Below are positions 1-8,461 of a stretch of DNA of 64,000 nt, piece after piece. The notes under the pieces are model-generated. The model was not told the origin of the DNA, ran no database searches, and saw nothing but the letters and a program-made list of their open reading frames with translations. The stretch's first letter is position 1. Each line of letters opens with the position of its first letter. Made by a program: the position numbers and the translations under genes. This DNA comes from Blastomonas sp. SL216 (GTDB lineage Bacteria > Pseudomonadota > Alphaproteobacteria > Sphingomonadales > Sphingomonadaceae): positions 870,501-934,500 of the forward strand of contig CP113055.1 of NCBI GenBank assembly GCA_026625625.1. The letters run 5' to 3'.

Positions 1-1
1 C

Positions 2-1501
2 GCGATCGATCCGGTCGACGCGCGCGATCATGATGACGCGATCTGGGCAGTTCCGGACGAAGACCCCGCCAATGCGGGCGGCTATCGCGCTATCGTCGCG
101 ATTGCCGATGTGAGCTATTATGTCCGGCCCGGCGGCGCTATCGACCGCGCGGCGCGCAAGCGCGGCAACAGCGTGTACTTCCCGGACCGCGTGGTGCCGA
201 TGCTGCCCGCAGTGCTTTCGGCGGACATGTGTTCGCTCAAGGCCGGGCAGGACCGCGCCGCGATGGTCTGCCATCTGGTCATCGATGCGCACGGCAAGCT
301 CAAGAGCTGGCGCTTCACCCGCGCGCTGGTCCGGCTGGCGGCCAACATCGCCTATGAAGATGCCCAGGCGGCAATCGACGGGGCAAAGCCCCACGAACTG
401 ACAGACACCGTTTTGCGCCCGCTCTGGGCGTGCTGGAAGCTGCTGTTCAAGGCGCGCGAAGCACGCGAGCCGCTCGACCTGGACCTGCCCGAACGGCGTA
501 TAGTGCTCGATGATGCAGGTCGTATCGTCAGCGTTGCCGTGCGCGAACGGCTCGATGCCCACCGGCTGGTCGAGGATTTCATGATCGCGGCCAATGTTGC
601 CGCCGCAAAGGCGCTGGAAGCCAAGAAAGCACCCGTGGTCTATCGCGTCCACGAACCGCCCTCGCGGGAAAAGCTCGTCGCGCTCAAGGACTATCTCGAG
701 ACGTTCGAGATTTCGTTCGCGCTCGGGCAGGTCGTGCGCCCGGCGACATTCAACGCGATCCTGAGCAAGGTGCGCGACGAAACCGTCAAGCCGCTGGTGA
801 TGGAACAGGTTCTGCGCAGCCAGACCCAGGCTTATTATGGCCCGCGCAACATGGGGCACTTTGGCCTGTCGCTGGCTTCCTATGGTCATTTTACCAGCCC
901 CATCCGTCGCTATGCCGATTTGCTGCTGCACCGCGCGCTGGTCGATGCGCACGGGCTGGAACAGCCGCCTGCACCCAAGCTGGACCTGCCGCCGACCACC
1001 GGGCTTGCCCAACAGGATGCCGCATCGCTCGACCGCATCTGCGAGCAGATCAGCGGGTTCGAGCGGCGCGCTATGGAGGCCGAGCGCGAGACGGTGGACC
1101 GCTATGTCGCTGCCTTCCTGGCGACCCGGGTCGGCGAAATCCACAAGGTGCGGATCACCGGCGTGCAGAATTTTGGCTTCTTCGCGACGATCGAGGAATT
1201 CGGCGGCGATGGTCTGGTCCCGGTTTCGACCCTGGGGGCGGAACGCTTCTGGTATGACGAAGCATCACAGACGCTGACCGGCGAAAGCAGCGGCGAGCAA
1301 TATGCCGTCGGCCAGCGGCTGGAGCTCCGTCTGGCAGAGGCCGATCCCGTCACGGGTGCGATCAAGTTCGAACTTCCCCATGGAGGCAATTACATGCCGG
1401 GACCGCCGCCGCGCGGCAAACCGGGCGGTGGCCGTCCTGGTGGTCGCCCGCCAATCAAGCGGCGCGGGCGGCCTGCCAATATCCGTCACCAGAGCCGCTG
1501 A
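2..1501 (+). CDS. rnr: Ribonuclease R (3' part; gene starts upstream of the window)
   Basis: This is the C-terminal 499 residues of a processive 3'-5' exoribonuclease that degrades structured RNA. The frame is open from base 2, so the GTG at 110 is internal. The first codons carry the RNB catalytic Asp cluster (IDPVDARDHDDAIW), and the RNB signature HFTSPIRRYADLLLHRAL lies near 890-950. An S1 RNA-binding domain spans about 1130-1375 and is followed by a Gly/Pro/Arg-rich basic tail, a common RNase R ending. The upstream cold-shock domains are outside the window. RNase II is less likely because of the basic tail. Confidence 0.95.
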   Translation, partial: AIDPVDARDHDDAIWAVPDEDPANAGGYRAIVAIADVSYYVRPGGAIDRAARKRGNSVYFPDRVVPMLPAVLSADMCSLKAGQDRAAMVCHLVIDAHGKLKSWRFTRALVRLAANIAYEDAQAAIDGAKPHELTDTVLRPLWACWKLLFKAREAREPLDLDLPERRIVLDDAGRIVSVAVRERLDAHRLVEDFMIAANVAAAKALEAKKAPVVYRVHEPPSREKLVALKDYLETFEISFALGQVVRPATFNAILSKVRDETVKPLVMEQVLRSQTQAYYGPRNMGHFGLSLASYGHFTSPIRRYADLLLHRALVDAHGLEQPPAPKLDLPPTTGLAQQDAASLDRICEQISGFERRAMEAERETVDRYVAAFLATRVGEIHKVRITGVQNFGFFATIEEFGGDGLVPVSTLGAERFWYDEASQTLTGESSGEQYAVGQRLELRLAEADPVTGAIKFELPHGGNYMPGPPPRGKPGGGRPGGRPPIKRRGRPANIRHQSR

Positions 1502-1506
1502 CGCGG

Positions 1507-1962
1507 TCAGGACATCCGGTCGATCTGCTCGTCGGTAAGGCCACCGGGCACGATGGTGACGGGGCAGGGGAGTGCGCCGGCATCGGCTCCTGCAAAATGG
1601 GTGATCAGCGGCCCGGGCGCGCCGGTCGCCGCCGCCCCCAGCACCAGCATGGCGAGGTCCGGGCATTCCTGCATATAATTGCGGATCTCCTTGGTGGCAT
1701 CGCCCATGCGCACGGTAATCATCGGGCGCTGGCCCATATCCTCGAACAGCGCGCCTGCCGCATCGGTGACCAGTGCCTCGGCGCGGCTGCGCGCCTCATC
1801 CTCGATCGTGGCCTGCACGCCACCCCAGGCGACGAAATCCTGCTTGGGCACCAGCGCCAGGATGTGGACCTGCCCCCCGGTATGCTGGGCGCGCCGCGAG
1901 GCAAAGCGCAGGGCGGTCAACGCCTCGCTCGTCTCATCCATGATGACCAGATATACCCGCAT
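1507..1962 (-). CDS. Universal stress protein (UspA family)
   Basis: The product is a single-domain Usp protein of 151 residues, probably cytoplasmic and nucleotide-binding. It begins MRVYLVIMDETSEA, the typical first beta strand, and ends with VLGAAATGAPGP and a CPVTIVPGG strand that match the Usp ATP-binding region in position. The ATG at 1962 was chosen over one 57 bases upstream because a GGGG element precedes it and the extra residues do not fit the fold. It converges on rnr with only 5 bases between stops. Confidence 0.85.
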   Translation of the reverse strand: MRVYLVIMDETSEALTALRFASRRAQHTGGQVHILALVPKQDFVAWGGVQATIEDEARSRAEALVTDAAGALFEDMGQRPMITVRMGDATKEIRNYMQECPDLAMLVLGAAATGAPGPLITHFAGADAGALPCPVTIVPGGLTDEQIDRMS

Positions 1963-2094
1963 TTTTGTGCTGCCCCGTTTGCTGCGCGGCAGACTGCGCC
2001 AAAATGATAGGTGTGGCAAGGGTCTGCCCCCTTGACCCTACGGCTTGAAGCGTCGAGAACGGCCCCGGTCACTGAATCGGGGGAAGAACACCCA

Positions 2095-3396
2095 ATGCCT
2101 ATCAATCTGAAAATGCCCGCCCTCTCGCCCACGATGGAGGAAGGCACACTCGCCAAATGGCTGGTCAAGGAAGGCGATACCGTCGCATCCGGTGACCTGC
2201 TGGCCGAGATCGAGACCGACAAGGCGACCATGGAATTCGAAGCCGTGGACGAAGGCGTCATCGCCAAGATCCTGATCCCCGCTGGCACCGACAATGTGAA
2301 GGTCGGCGAGGTGATTGCGATCATCGCGGGCGAAGGCGAAGAGGTGGGTGATGCGCCTGCCGCTGCTGCGCCAGCACCGGCCCCGTCGCCTGCAGCTGCG
2401 CCTGCGGTCGAAGCCAAGGCCGCTCCGGCTCCGGCTCCCACGCCCGCTCCTGCTGCGGCTGCTGCTTCGCCGAGCGATGACCGGGTCAAGGCCAGCCCGC
2501 TCGCCAAGCGCATCGCCGCTGCCAAGGGTATCGACCTTGCGACTGTCAAGGGCACCGGCCCCGGCGGCCGCATCGTCAAGGCCGATGTCGAGGATATGGT
2601 GCCCGGTGAAGCCAAGCCCGCCGTCGCGCCGCAAGCCGCTGCACCCGCTGCTGCCCCTGCGCCGACGCCCGCGCCTGCCGCAGCAGCCGCGCCGTTCACC
2701 ACCGACATTCCGCATGAAGCGTCCAAGCTGTCGAACATGCGCAAGACGATCGCGCGCCGCCTGACCGAGGCGAAGCAGACGATCCCGCACATCTATCTCA
2801 CCGTCGATGTTCAGCTCGACAAGCTGCTGAAGCTGCGCGGCGAGCTCAACAAGGCGCTCGAGGCGCAGGGCGTGAAGCTTTCGGTCAACGATCTGCTGAT
2901 CAAGGCGCTGGCCAAGAGCCTGATCCAGGTGCCCAAGTGCAACGTCACCTTCGCGGGCGACCAGCTGATCAGCTATCATCGCGCGGACATTTCGGTCGCA
3001 GTCAGCACGCCTGCGGGCCTGATCACCCCGATCATCGTCGGCGCGGAAACCAAGGCGGTGGGCGCGATCTCGACCGAGATGAAGGAACTCGCCGGCCGCG
3101 CCAAGGACGGCAAGTTGCAGCCTCACGAATATCAGGGTGGCACCGCCAGCCTGTCGAACATGGGCATGTTCGGCATCAAGCATTTCGAGGCCGTCATCAA
3201 TCCGCCCCAGGGCATGATCATGGCCATCGGTGCGGGTGAAAAGCGCCCCTACATCGTCGACGACGCGCTCGGCATTGCCACGGTGATGAGCGCCACCGGC
3301 AGCTTCGACCACCGCGCCATCGACGGCGCCGACGGCGCGCAACTGATGGCGGCATTCAAGGATCTGTGCGAAAACCCGCTGGGGATGCTGGCATAG
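2095..3396 (+). CDS. pdhC: Pyruvate dehydrogenase complex E2, dihydrolipoamide acetyltransferase
   Basis: E2 transfers the acetyl group from lipoamide to CoA. The 433-residue protein has one N-terminal lipoyl domain with the target lysine K43 in [10 protein letters not shown], an Ala/Pro-rich linker (about 88-125), a peripheral-subunit-binding domain (about 133-168), a second Ala/Pro linker, and the catalytic domain ending with [15 protein letters not shown], which carries the active-site His and Asp. The ATG at 2095 has a GGGGAAGAA element just upstream, while the earlier in-frame ATG adds unrelated residues. E3 (lpdA) follows at 4344, split from this gene by a DUF559 cassette and a small membrane-protein gene. 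Confidence 0.96.
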   Translation: MPINLKMPALSPTMEEGTLAKWLVKEGDTVASGDLLAEIETDKATMEFEAVDEGVIAKILIPAGTDNVKVGEVIAIIAGEGEEVGDAPAAAAPAPAPSPAAAPAVEAKAAPAPAPTPAPAAAAASPSDDRVKASPLAKRIAAAKGIDLATVKGTGPGGRIVKADVEDMVPGEAKPAVAPQAAAPAAAPAPTPAPAAAAAPFTTDIPHEASKLSNMRKTIARRLTEAKQTIPHIYLTVDVQLDKLLKLRGELNKALEAQGVKLSVNDLLIKALAKSLIQVPKCNVTFAGDQLISYHRADISVAVSTPAGLITPIIVGAETKAVGAISTEMKELAGRAKDGKLQPHEYQGGTASLSNMGMFGIKHFEAVINPPQGMIMAIGAGEKRPYIVDDALGIATVMSATGSFDHRAIDGADGAQLMAAFKDLCENPLGMLA

Positions 3397-3411
3397 TTGA
3401 GCGGGCTCTAT

Positions 3412-3452
3412 AGCCCCTCTCCCCTTGCGGGAGAGGGGGTGGGGAGAGGGGG
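3412..3452 (+). repeat. Left 41-bp inverted repeat framing the DUF559 gene
   Basis: A C-rich then G-rich block (CCCCTCTCCCC ... GGGGAGAGGGGG) starts 16 bases after the pdhC stop. Its reverse complement matches 3834-3874 at 38 of 41 positions by eye. It is itself partly self-complementary and supplies a purine-rich stretch immediately before the ATG at 3454 that could serve as the ribosome binding site. Confidence 0.85.
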
Positions 3453-3453
3453 C

Positions 3454-3882
3454 ATGCGGGACGGTTCCAGTCAAGGCCAACAGCAGTTCCTGCGCACGCG
3501 TGCAAAGGCCATGCGCAGCGAACCGACTGATGCCGAACTGAAGCTCTGGCAAATTCTGCGCGGCAAACGTCTTTCGGGTTACAAGTTCAAGCGCCAGGTG
3601 CCGATCGATCGCTACATTGCCGATTTCGTGTGCTTCTCCCACAGGCTGATTATTGAGGCAGATGGCTCACAGCACGATGAAAGCCCGCATGACAGTGTTC
3701 GCGACGCCTATCTGCGCCACCAGGGTTTCGCCGTCCTGCGTTTCTGGAACTACGATATTCTCACCAACGATGAAGGCGTTGCAGACATGATCTTGGCAGA
3801 GATGGCACGGATTGAAGGTGGTCAGAGCTTGCTCCCCCTCTCCCCAACCCCTCTCCCGCGGGGGGAGAGGGGCTTTCAATGA
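3454..3882 (+). CDS. DUF559 family protein (restriction-endonuclease-like fold)
   Basis: DUF559 proteins resemble very-short-patch repair and other PD-(D/E)XK nucleases, but their function is not established. The protein has the family core: an RTRAKAMRSEPTDAELKLW helix, RGKRLSGYKFKRQVPI, IADFVCFSHRLIIEADGSQHD (strand with E and D) and FAVLRFWNYDI. From ATG 3454 it has 142 residues; an in-frame TTG at 3397 would add residues translated from the repeat and is less likely. The C-terminal residues are also encoded by the right repeat. The stop overlaps the next gene's start by ATGA. The cassette sits between the E2 and E3 genes and looks like an insertion. Confidence 0.85.
   Translation: MRDGSSQGQQQFLRTRAKAMRSEPTDAELKLWQILRGKRLSGYKFKRQVPIDRYIADFVCFSHRLIIEADGSQHDESPHDSVRDAYLRHQGFAVLRFWNYDILTNDEGVADMILAEMARIEGGQSLLPLSPTPLPRGERGFQ
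3834..3874 (-). repeat. Right 41-bp inverted repeat framing the DUF559 gene
   Basis: This is the reverse-complement partner of 3412-3452, with about three mismatches in 41 bases. It lies inside the 3' end of the DUF559 reading frame and ends 5 bases before the next gene's ATG. Confidence 0.85.
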
Positions 3883-4319
3883 CCATCCTCACCTTCATCC
3901 TGCGCCGCCTGCTGCTGCCCACCTGCATTTCCACACTGGCCAGCCGGTTCATCTTCACGCTGTTCCAGGAAGGCTCGGCGGACCTGGGCGACATGTTTGT
4001 CGGCACCGAGGATGCCTATTACACCTTCATCATGGTGTTCGTGGTGCTGTGCTGCATGACTGCGGTCGCCTACGCGCTCGATCGCAGCCGCGCGCCGACC
4101 TGGCTGCGCGCGCCGTTGCTGATCGGCATCGCGGCGGAGAGCGGGTTCCTGCTCGTCCTGTTCCTGACCGAAGTTGTCGCCTATGCTGAGCTGGCATACG
4201 CGCCCGCTGTTGCCGCGGGCATCATATGGATGCTGTGCAATCTTGATCTGCTCAAGCGCGGCCAGAAACTGTCATCCTCCCCATCCGATAGCCCGTCTGC
4301 GGGCGTATCGACCCACTGA
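3879..4319 (+). CDS. Small integral membrane protein, unknown function
   Basis: The 146-residue product has about four hydrophobic segments (near residues 5-25, 46-66, 80-105 and 107-124) and a polar Ser-rich tail. I do not recognise a family. The ATG overlaps the stop of the DUF559 gene, and lpdA starts 24 bases after its stop, so it is probably co-transcribed with the pdh genes. Nothing links it functionally to the dehydrogenase complex. Confidence 0.7.
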   Translation: MTILTFILRRLLLPTCISTLASRFIFTLFQEGSADLGDMFVGTEDAYYTFIMVFVVLCCMTAVAYALDRSRAPTWLRAPLLIGIAAESGFLLVLFLTEVVAYAELAYAPAVAAGIIWMLCNLDLLKRGQKLSSSPSDSPSAGVSTH

Positions 4320-4343
4320 AGACCGGAAAGAAAGAGACCGCTC

Positions 4344-5738
4344 ATGGCTGAAACCTTTGACCTCATCGTGCTGGGCTCCGGCCCTGGCGGCTATGTTTCG
4401 GCGATCCGTGCGGCGCAATTGGGCCTCAAGGTCGCGATTGTCGAGCGCGAGCGGCTGGGCGGCATCTGCCTCAACTGGGGCTGCATCCCCACCAAGGCGC
4501 TGCTGCGCACCTCGGAAATCTTCCACTACATGACCCATGCGGGCAATTACGGCCTCACCGCCGAGAAGGTCGGGTTTGAGCTCGAAAAGATCGTCGCGCG
4601 CAGCCGCGCCGTCTCCGGCCAGCTCAACGCAGGCGTCAAGGGCCTGATGAAAAAGAACAAGATCACCGTGGTCGAAGGCACCGGCAAGCTGACCGGCAAG
4701 GGCAAGCTGACCGTGACCCAGGGTGACCAGACCCGCGAGCTGGAGGCCAAGGAGATCATCGTCGCCACCGGAGCCCGCGCGCGTGACCTGCCGTTCGCCA
4801 AGGCCGATGGCAAGCACATCTGGACCTATCGCCACGCGATGACCCCGACCGAAATGCCCAGCAAGCTGCTGGTCATCGGATCGGGTGCGATTGGTGTCGA
4901 GTTCGCCAGCTTCTACAGCGACATGGGCGCCGAGGTGACCATCGTCGAGATGCTCGACCGCATCCTGCCGGTGGAAGACGCCGATGTCAGCGCGTTCATG
5001 GAAAAGGCGCTGAAGAAGCAGAAGATGACGATCCTGACCGGTGCAGGCGTCGAAGCGCTGGCCGATAACGGAAAGGGCGTCACCGCCAGGATCAAGACCA
5101 AGGACGGCAAGAGCGAGGAGCATCAATTCAGCCACGCCATCGTCGCGATCGGCATCGTGCCCAACACCGAGGATATCGGGCTGGAGGCGCTGGGCGTCGA
5201 GACGAACCGCGGCCATATCGTCGTCGACGGCTTCGGCCAGACCAACGTGCCCGGCATCCGCGCGATCGGCGATGTCACCGGCCCGCCCTGGCTGGCGCAC
5301 AAGGCGAGCCACGAGGGGATCATCGCGGTCGAACATATCGCGGGCAAGAATCCGCACCCGTTCGAAACCTGGAACATCCCCGGATGCACCTATTCGCGCC
5401 CCCAGGTCGCCAGCGTTGGCCTCACCGAGGCCAAGGCCAAGGAAGCTGGGCACGAGGTCAAGGTCGGCAACTTCCCCTTCATCGGCAACGGCAAGGCGAT
5501 CGCGCTGGGCGAGGCCGAAGGCTTCATCAAGACCGTGTTCGACGCCAAGACCGGCGAACTGCTGGGCGCGCACATGATCGGCGCGGAAGTGACCGAACTG
5601 ATCCAGGGCTATGTCATCGCCCGCCAGCTCGAAACCACCGAGGAAGAGCTGATGCACACGGTCTTCGCGCATCCGACGCTGAGCGAGATGATGCACGAGG
5701 GTGTGTTGTCAGCTTATGGGAGGGCGATCCATTTTTGA
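4344..5738 (+). CDS. lpdA: Dihydrolipoyl dehydrogenase (E3)
   Basis: This flavoprotein reoxidises dihydrolipoamide in 2-oxoacid dehydrogenase complexes using NAD. Its 464 residues match the family length. The FAD-binding motif VLGSGPGGYVSAIRAAQLG is at the N-terminus, the redox-active disulfide is in GGICLNWGCIPTK, the NAD-binding GSGAIGVEFASFY lies mid-protein, and the C-terminal FAHPTLSEMMHEGV supplies the catalytic His-Glu. An AAGAAAGAGA purine tract precedes the ATG. It pairs with pdhC upstream. Confidence 0.97.
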   Translation: MAETFDLIVLGSGPGGYVSAIRAAQLGLKVAIVERERLGGICLNWGCIPTKALLRTSEIFHYMTHAGNYGLTAEKVGFELEKIVARSRAVSGQLNAGVKGLMKKNKITVVEGTGKLTGKGKLTVTQGDQTRELEAKEIIVATGARARDLPFAKADGKHIWTYRHAMTPTEMPSKLLVIGSGAIGVEFASFYSDMGAEVTIVEMLDRILPVEDADVSAFMEKALKKQKMTILTGAGVEALADNGKGVTARIKTKDGKSEEHQFSHAIVAIGIVPNTEDIGLEALGVETNRGHIVVDGFGQTNVPGIRAIGDVTGPPWLAHKASHEGIIAVEHIAGKNPHPFETWNIPGCTYSRPQVASVGLTEAKAKEAGHEVKVGNFPFIGNGKAIALGEAEGFIKTVFDAKTGELLGAHMIGAEVTELIQGYVIARQLETTEEELMHTVFAHPTLSEMMHEGVLSAYGRAIHF

Positions 5739-5845
5739 TGTGCCATGGAACGTGATTTTTGCTGCGTCATTCTGTGGTAAACCGACGGTGCATCCGGATC
5801 GGAGACAGTTGTTTCGTTGATTTTCGTAACAACGCTTGCCTTTTC

Positions 5846-5872
5846 TTAACAGCAAACAGATAATTTTATACT
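5846..5872 (+). promoter_or_regulatory. Candidate sigma-70 type promoter of the two-gene island
   Basis: TTAACA at 5846-5851 and TATACT at 5867-5872, separated by 15 bases, lie in an AT-rich stretch directly before the GTG at 5896. The spacing is shorter than ideal. The position would exclude the TTG at 5836 as a start codon. Confidence 0.4.
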
Positions 5873-5895
5873 GTGCAGCTTTGGAAGGGCCCCTA

Positions 5896-6480
5896 GTGTT
5901 ACCTGAATTTGGCTTGGGCGAAGTTCTACCTCCGTTTGTCGGAACCGATGTAACCGGGGGGGCGTTGCTTCCCCGATCGCCATATCCAGCTTCAATGTTT
6001 GAGCTAGTTCAACGATTTTGCACCTCTGCGCAGCGGGCTGCTATCCTGCGCGGGCTTCTAAGGTTTAGATCAGACCTTCGGTCGGATGGATTTAGTGAGG
6101 GCTTTCAATGGATTGATGGCAGCTTCGTGGAGCACTGTGAAGCATTTAGGGGTCGCCCTCCGAATGATGTGGATGTTGTCTCGCTTTTACGCCGACCTAC
6201 CTGTGTTACCAGTGATGAGGCCTGGAACGATTTCGTAATGGCCCGGCGATCGACCATTTTCGATCCTAGTTGGACGAAGGCGAATTATCATTGTGACAAC
6301 TATTTTGTAGATCTCGACATGGACCCCGTCTCAGTGGCTGAGCAGTCAGCTTACTGGATTGGTTTGTTCTCACATCAGAGGGATACCTTTCGATGGAAAG
6401 GCATGGTAAAACTGGAGTTTCTGCCAGAGGATGATGAGGGGGCATTTGCCTTAATTCAGGAGAGGGAAGCGACATGGTGA
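5896..6480 (+). CDS. Nucleotidyltransferase-like protein (resembles DUF6932)
   Basis: The 194-residue protein has a pattern typical of minimal nucleotidyltransferases: a Gly-Ser motif in QWIDGSFVE, an Asp pair in RPPNDVDVV about 15 residues later, and a third acidic strand, NYFVDLDMD. A conserved-looking YWIGLFSHQRDTFRWKGM block follows. I recall this arrangement from proteins annotated DUF6932; that assignment is from memory. GTG 5896 is preferred because GGAAGG lies about 8 bases upstream. An upstream TTG (5836) would overlap the promoter candidate. It overlaps the next gene at ATGGTGA, implying translational coupling. Codon use is clearly AT-richer than the flanks, suggesting horizontal acquisition. 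Confidence 0.75.
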   Translation: MLPEFGLGEVLPPFVGTDVTGGALLPRSPYPASMFELVQRFCTSAQRAAILRGLLRFRSDLRSDGFSEGFQWIDGSFVEHCEAFRGRPPNDVDVVSLLRRPTCVTSDEAWNDFVMARRSTIFDPSWTKANYHCDNYFVDLDMDPVSVAEQSAYWIGLFSHQRDTFRWKGMVKLEFLPEDDEGAFALIQEREATW

Positions 6481-7415
6481 CAAAGGTACACCTAGACGCC
6501 CTCAAGAGTGAGGCGGCCTCGGTCGAGGCGCTGCTCGCCCGCATTAGCGATAAAGACATCGTAAGCCGCCTCTCACTTGCCCACCGTCTGGAAGCGTTGC
6601 AACAGGAAATTACGGAGCACGCAAACGAGAATAGTACGCTCGCGGGTGTCGCCCTAATTTTTGATGGTGATCCTGTAACAGGCTCATCTTCAATAGACGC
6701 TGAATTCGCTGGAAAGACGCTTCAGAACTATCAAGAGCTTATTTCAAAGCAAGTTGCCTTTTCTGCGGGAATGTTGGGGCCTCGTGGGCCTGTTCCTATT
6801 GAGGCTCAAGAAGCCGCACGAATGCATGTCAAATCACTCATTCATGGGTCCTTCGGCTTCGTTCTCGAAGAAGCCCGTGCTGATGAGCCAGGTATGTTCG
6901 ATTCACCTGTTAAAATCGCCATATCACAAATCTCCGATATCATGATTGACGTTGCAGCTACAAATCTTAATGCGTTCAATCATCGCCTTGAAGATATGGA
7001 TTTTCGTGTATTTAACACGTTGAAGAAGTTTGTGAGTGTTATTTACAAGGCCCGAGCCACAGTAAGAGTTGCTGAGAGGGAACGCGAAGTCCGCTTCGAT
7101 CTCGCAGGCTTGGGGCGAGCTTATGAGAGGCTGAGAGAAACCGATGTTTCGGAGACGGAAGAAATGGTGGAGGGTGAGCTGCTTGGGATAGTTCCCATTC
7201 AGCGGCGTTTTGAATTCCGTCGTGGAGACACATTTGAAGTCATTAAAGGGCGTGTTTCCCAGATGCTAAGTGCAGACTATCTCGAACGCCTAGAGCGTGA
7301 CGGTATTATGGCTGGGCTACGTTGGAGAGCGACCATCCGAACCAAGTCGGTAGAACATCCCGATGGCCGACACGCGAGCAAAATGGATACGTTGATCGAC
7401 CTCGTCCAAATTTAA
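6474..7415 (+). CDS. Unrecognised protein coupled to the nucleotidyltransferase-like gene
   Basis: The 313-residue cytoplasmic protein has no signal peptide or membrane segment. The N-terminal 45 residues look helical, followed by a region with GDPVTGSSSIDAEFAGKTLQ and HVKSLIHGSFGFVLEEA, and a basic C-terminal part rich in Arg/Glu. I do not recognise the family. An R-x4-H string (RLSLAH, near residue 34) resembles the HEPN RNase motif, but one short motif is weak evidence. AGGAGAG precedes the ATG inside the upstream gene. Low GC and tight coupling suggest the pair acts together, possibly in toxin-antitoxin or phage defence. Confidence 0.8.
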   Translation: MVTKVHLDALKSEAASVEALLARISDKDIVSRLSLAHRLEALQQEITEHANENSTLAGVALIFDGDPVTGSSSIDAEFAGKTLQNYQELISKQVAFSAGMLGPRGPVPIEAQEAARMHVKSLIHGSFGFVLEEARADEPGMFDSPVKIAISQISDIMIDVAATNLNAFNHRLEDMDFRVFNTLKKFVSVIYKARATVRVAEREREVRFDLAGLGRAYERLRETDVSETEEMVEGELLGIVPIQRRFEFRRGDTFEVIKGRVSQMLSADYLERLERDGIMAGLRWRATIRTKSVEHPDGRHASKMDTLIDLVQI

Positions 7416-7456
7416 GGGCACGTACGCGGAATATATATTGTTTGCGAGGGATGAGA

Positions 7457-7476
7457 GAGGGCAGGTCAATGCCCTC
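7457..7476. terminator. Hairpin between convergent genes
   Basis: GAGGGCA and TGCCCTC form a perfect 7-bp stem with a 6-base loop between the convergent gene ends at 7415 and 7497. There is no T-run, so intrinsic termination is only plausible. Confidence 0.45.
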
Positions 7477-7496
7477 CCTCCGCTGCTAAGACGATC

Positions 7497-8315
7497 TCAC
7501 CCTACCGTAACCCCCACCACGACCCACTTGCCATCCTCGCGGTCGAGCGTCACCGTTTCCACCGCCTGCTGCTTGTTCGCATAGACCGTGCGGAACTTGA
7601 CGACTTCATAGCCTGCGGGCGGGGCGGGGAGTTTTTGCTGGCTGAGCAGGGTGCGCGAGACGGTGGCACCGTAGCGGGCGTGGACCTCTTCGGAGACCTG
7701 GGTCCAGACCTGCAGCGTGTTGAGCTTGCGGAAGGCGGTGCCGGTGGCGGCGTAGCTGGCTTGCCAGTTCTTCTGTTCGATCAGTGTAAGGAAGGCGCGG
7801 GCGGCGTTGACCACTTCGGGGTTCACCGGCTCCGACGTCGCATCCTGCCCCGCATCCTGAAATGCCACCTGGGTCGGGGCAAGGGTGCCGGTGCTGAGGG
7901 TGGCGGTGTTGAAGGGCAGGGTGGCGAGGGCCAGCAGGCCGAGGGCGAGGGTCATGAGAACTCCTGTGAGGATCGGAAAGCGGGCCCGCCGCTCCGCACC
8001 GGGGATCGGAGCTGTGTCCTGATCGGCGGTCGGTGCGCGGAGATCATCCCCGATTGCGTTGTCCCCCAGGTTTTCGGGGCCCGGCACCAGAGGCGCTTCG
8101 CCGCCTTCCGCCGCCAGCAGCAGGCGCGCGGCTTCGCGGCTGCTCGATACTGCCATCTTGCGCCGCGCGTCGCGCAGCCGCTCGTTGATCGTGTGCACCG
8201 ACAGGTCGAGCGCGCGGGCGATCGACTTGGCGTCGTGCCCGCGCACGATCAGCCGCAGCGTCTGCTTTTCCTTCTCGGTCAGCGACCAGGGATCATCCGT
8301 CATCAGCGTTGCCAT
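7497..8315 (-). CDS. LuxR-type HTH membrane protein with C-terminal DUF4019 domain
   Basis: The 272-residue protein starts with a LuxR/sigma-4 helix-turn-helix (LTEKEKQTLRLIVRGHDAKSIARALDLSVHTINERL, about 11-45, spelled here as the visible motif region), then a linker, one membrane segment (about 113-134), and a C-terminal domain resembling DUF4019 (about 165-272), which would be periplasmic. It looks like a one-component transmembrane regulator. No clear ribosome binding site distinguishes ATG 8315 from ATG 8303. Its targets are unknown; it is divergent from the amidohydrolase at 8462. Confidence 0.8.
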   Translation of the reverse strand: MATLMTDDPWSLTEKEKQTLRLIVRGHDAKSIARALDLSVHTINERLRDARRKMAVSSSREAARLLLAAEGGEAPLVPGPENLGDNAIGDDLRAPTADQDTAPIPGAERRARFPILTGVLMTLALGLLALATLPFNTATLSTGTLAPTQVAFQDAGQDATSEPVNPEVVNAARAFLTLIEQKNWQASYAATGTAFRKLNTLQVWTQVSEEVHARYGATVSRTLLSQQKLPAPPAGYEVVKFRTVYANKQQAVETVTLDREDGKWVVVGVTVG

Positions 8316-8461
8316 GGGACAAAGGTTAGGCCCGGCACGCCCGGGCAGCCACCCCCAAAAATTTGTGGCCGCAACGGCCCGCCCGGTTTCGCTTGCCTGG
8401 GGGCCATGTCGCTGTAATCGTTGCGCGCATCAATCCGGCAGGGGCCGGTCAGGGGACTATC

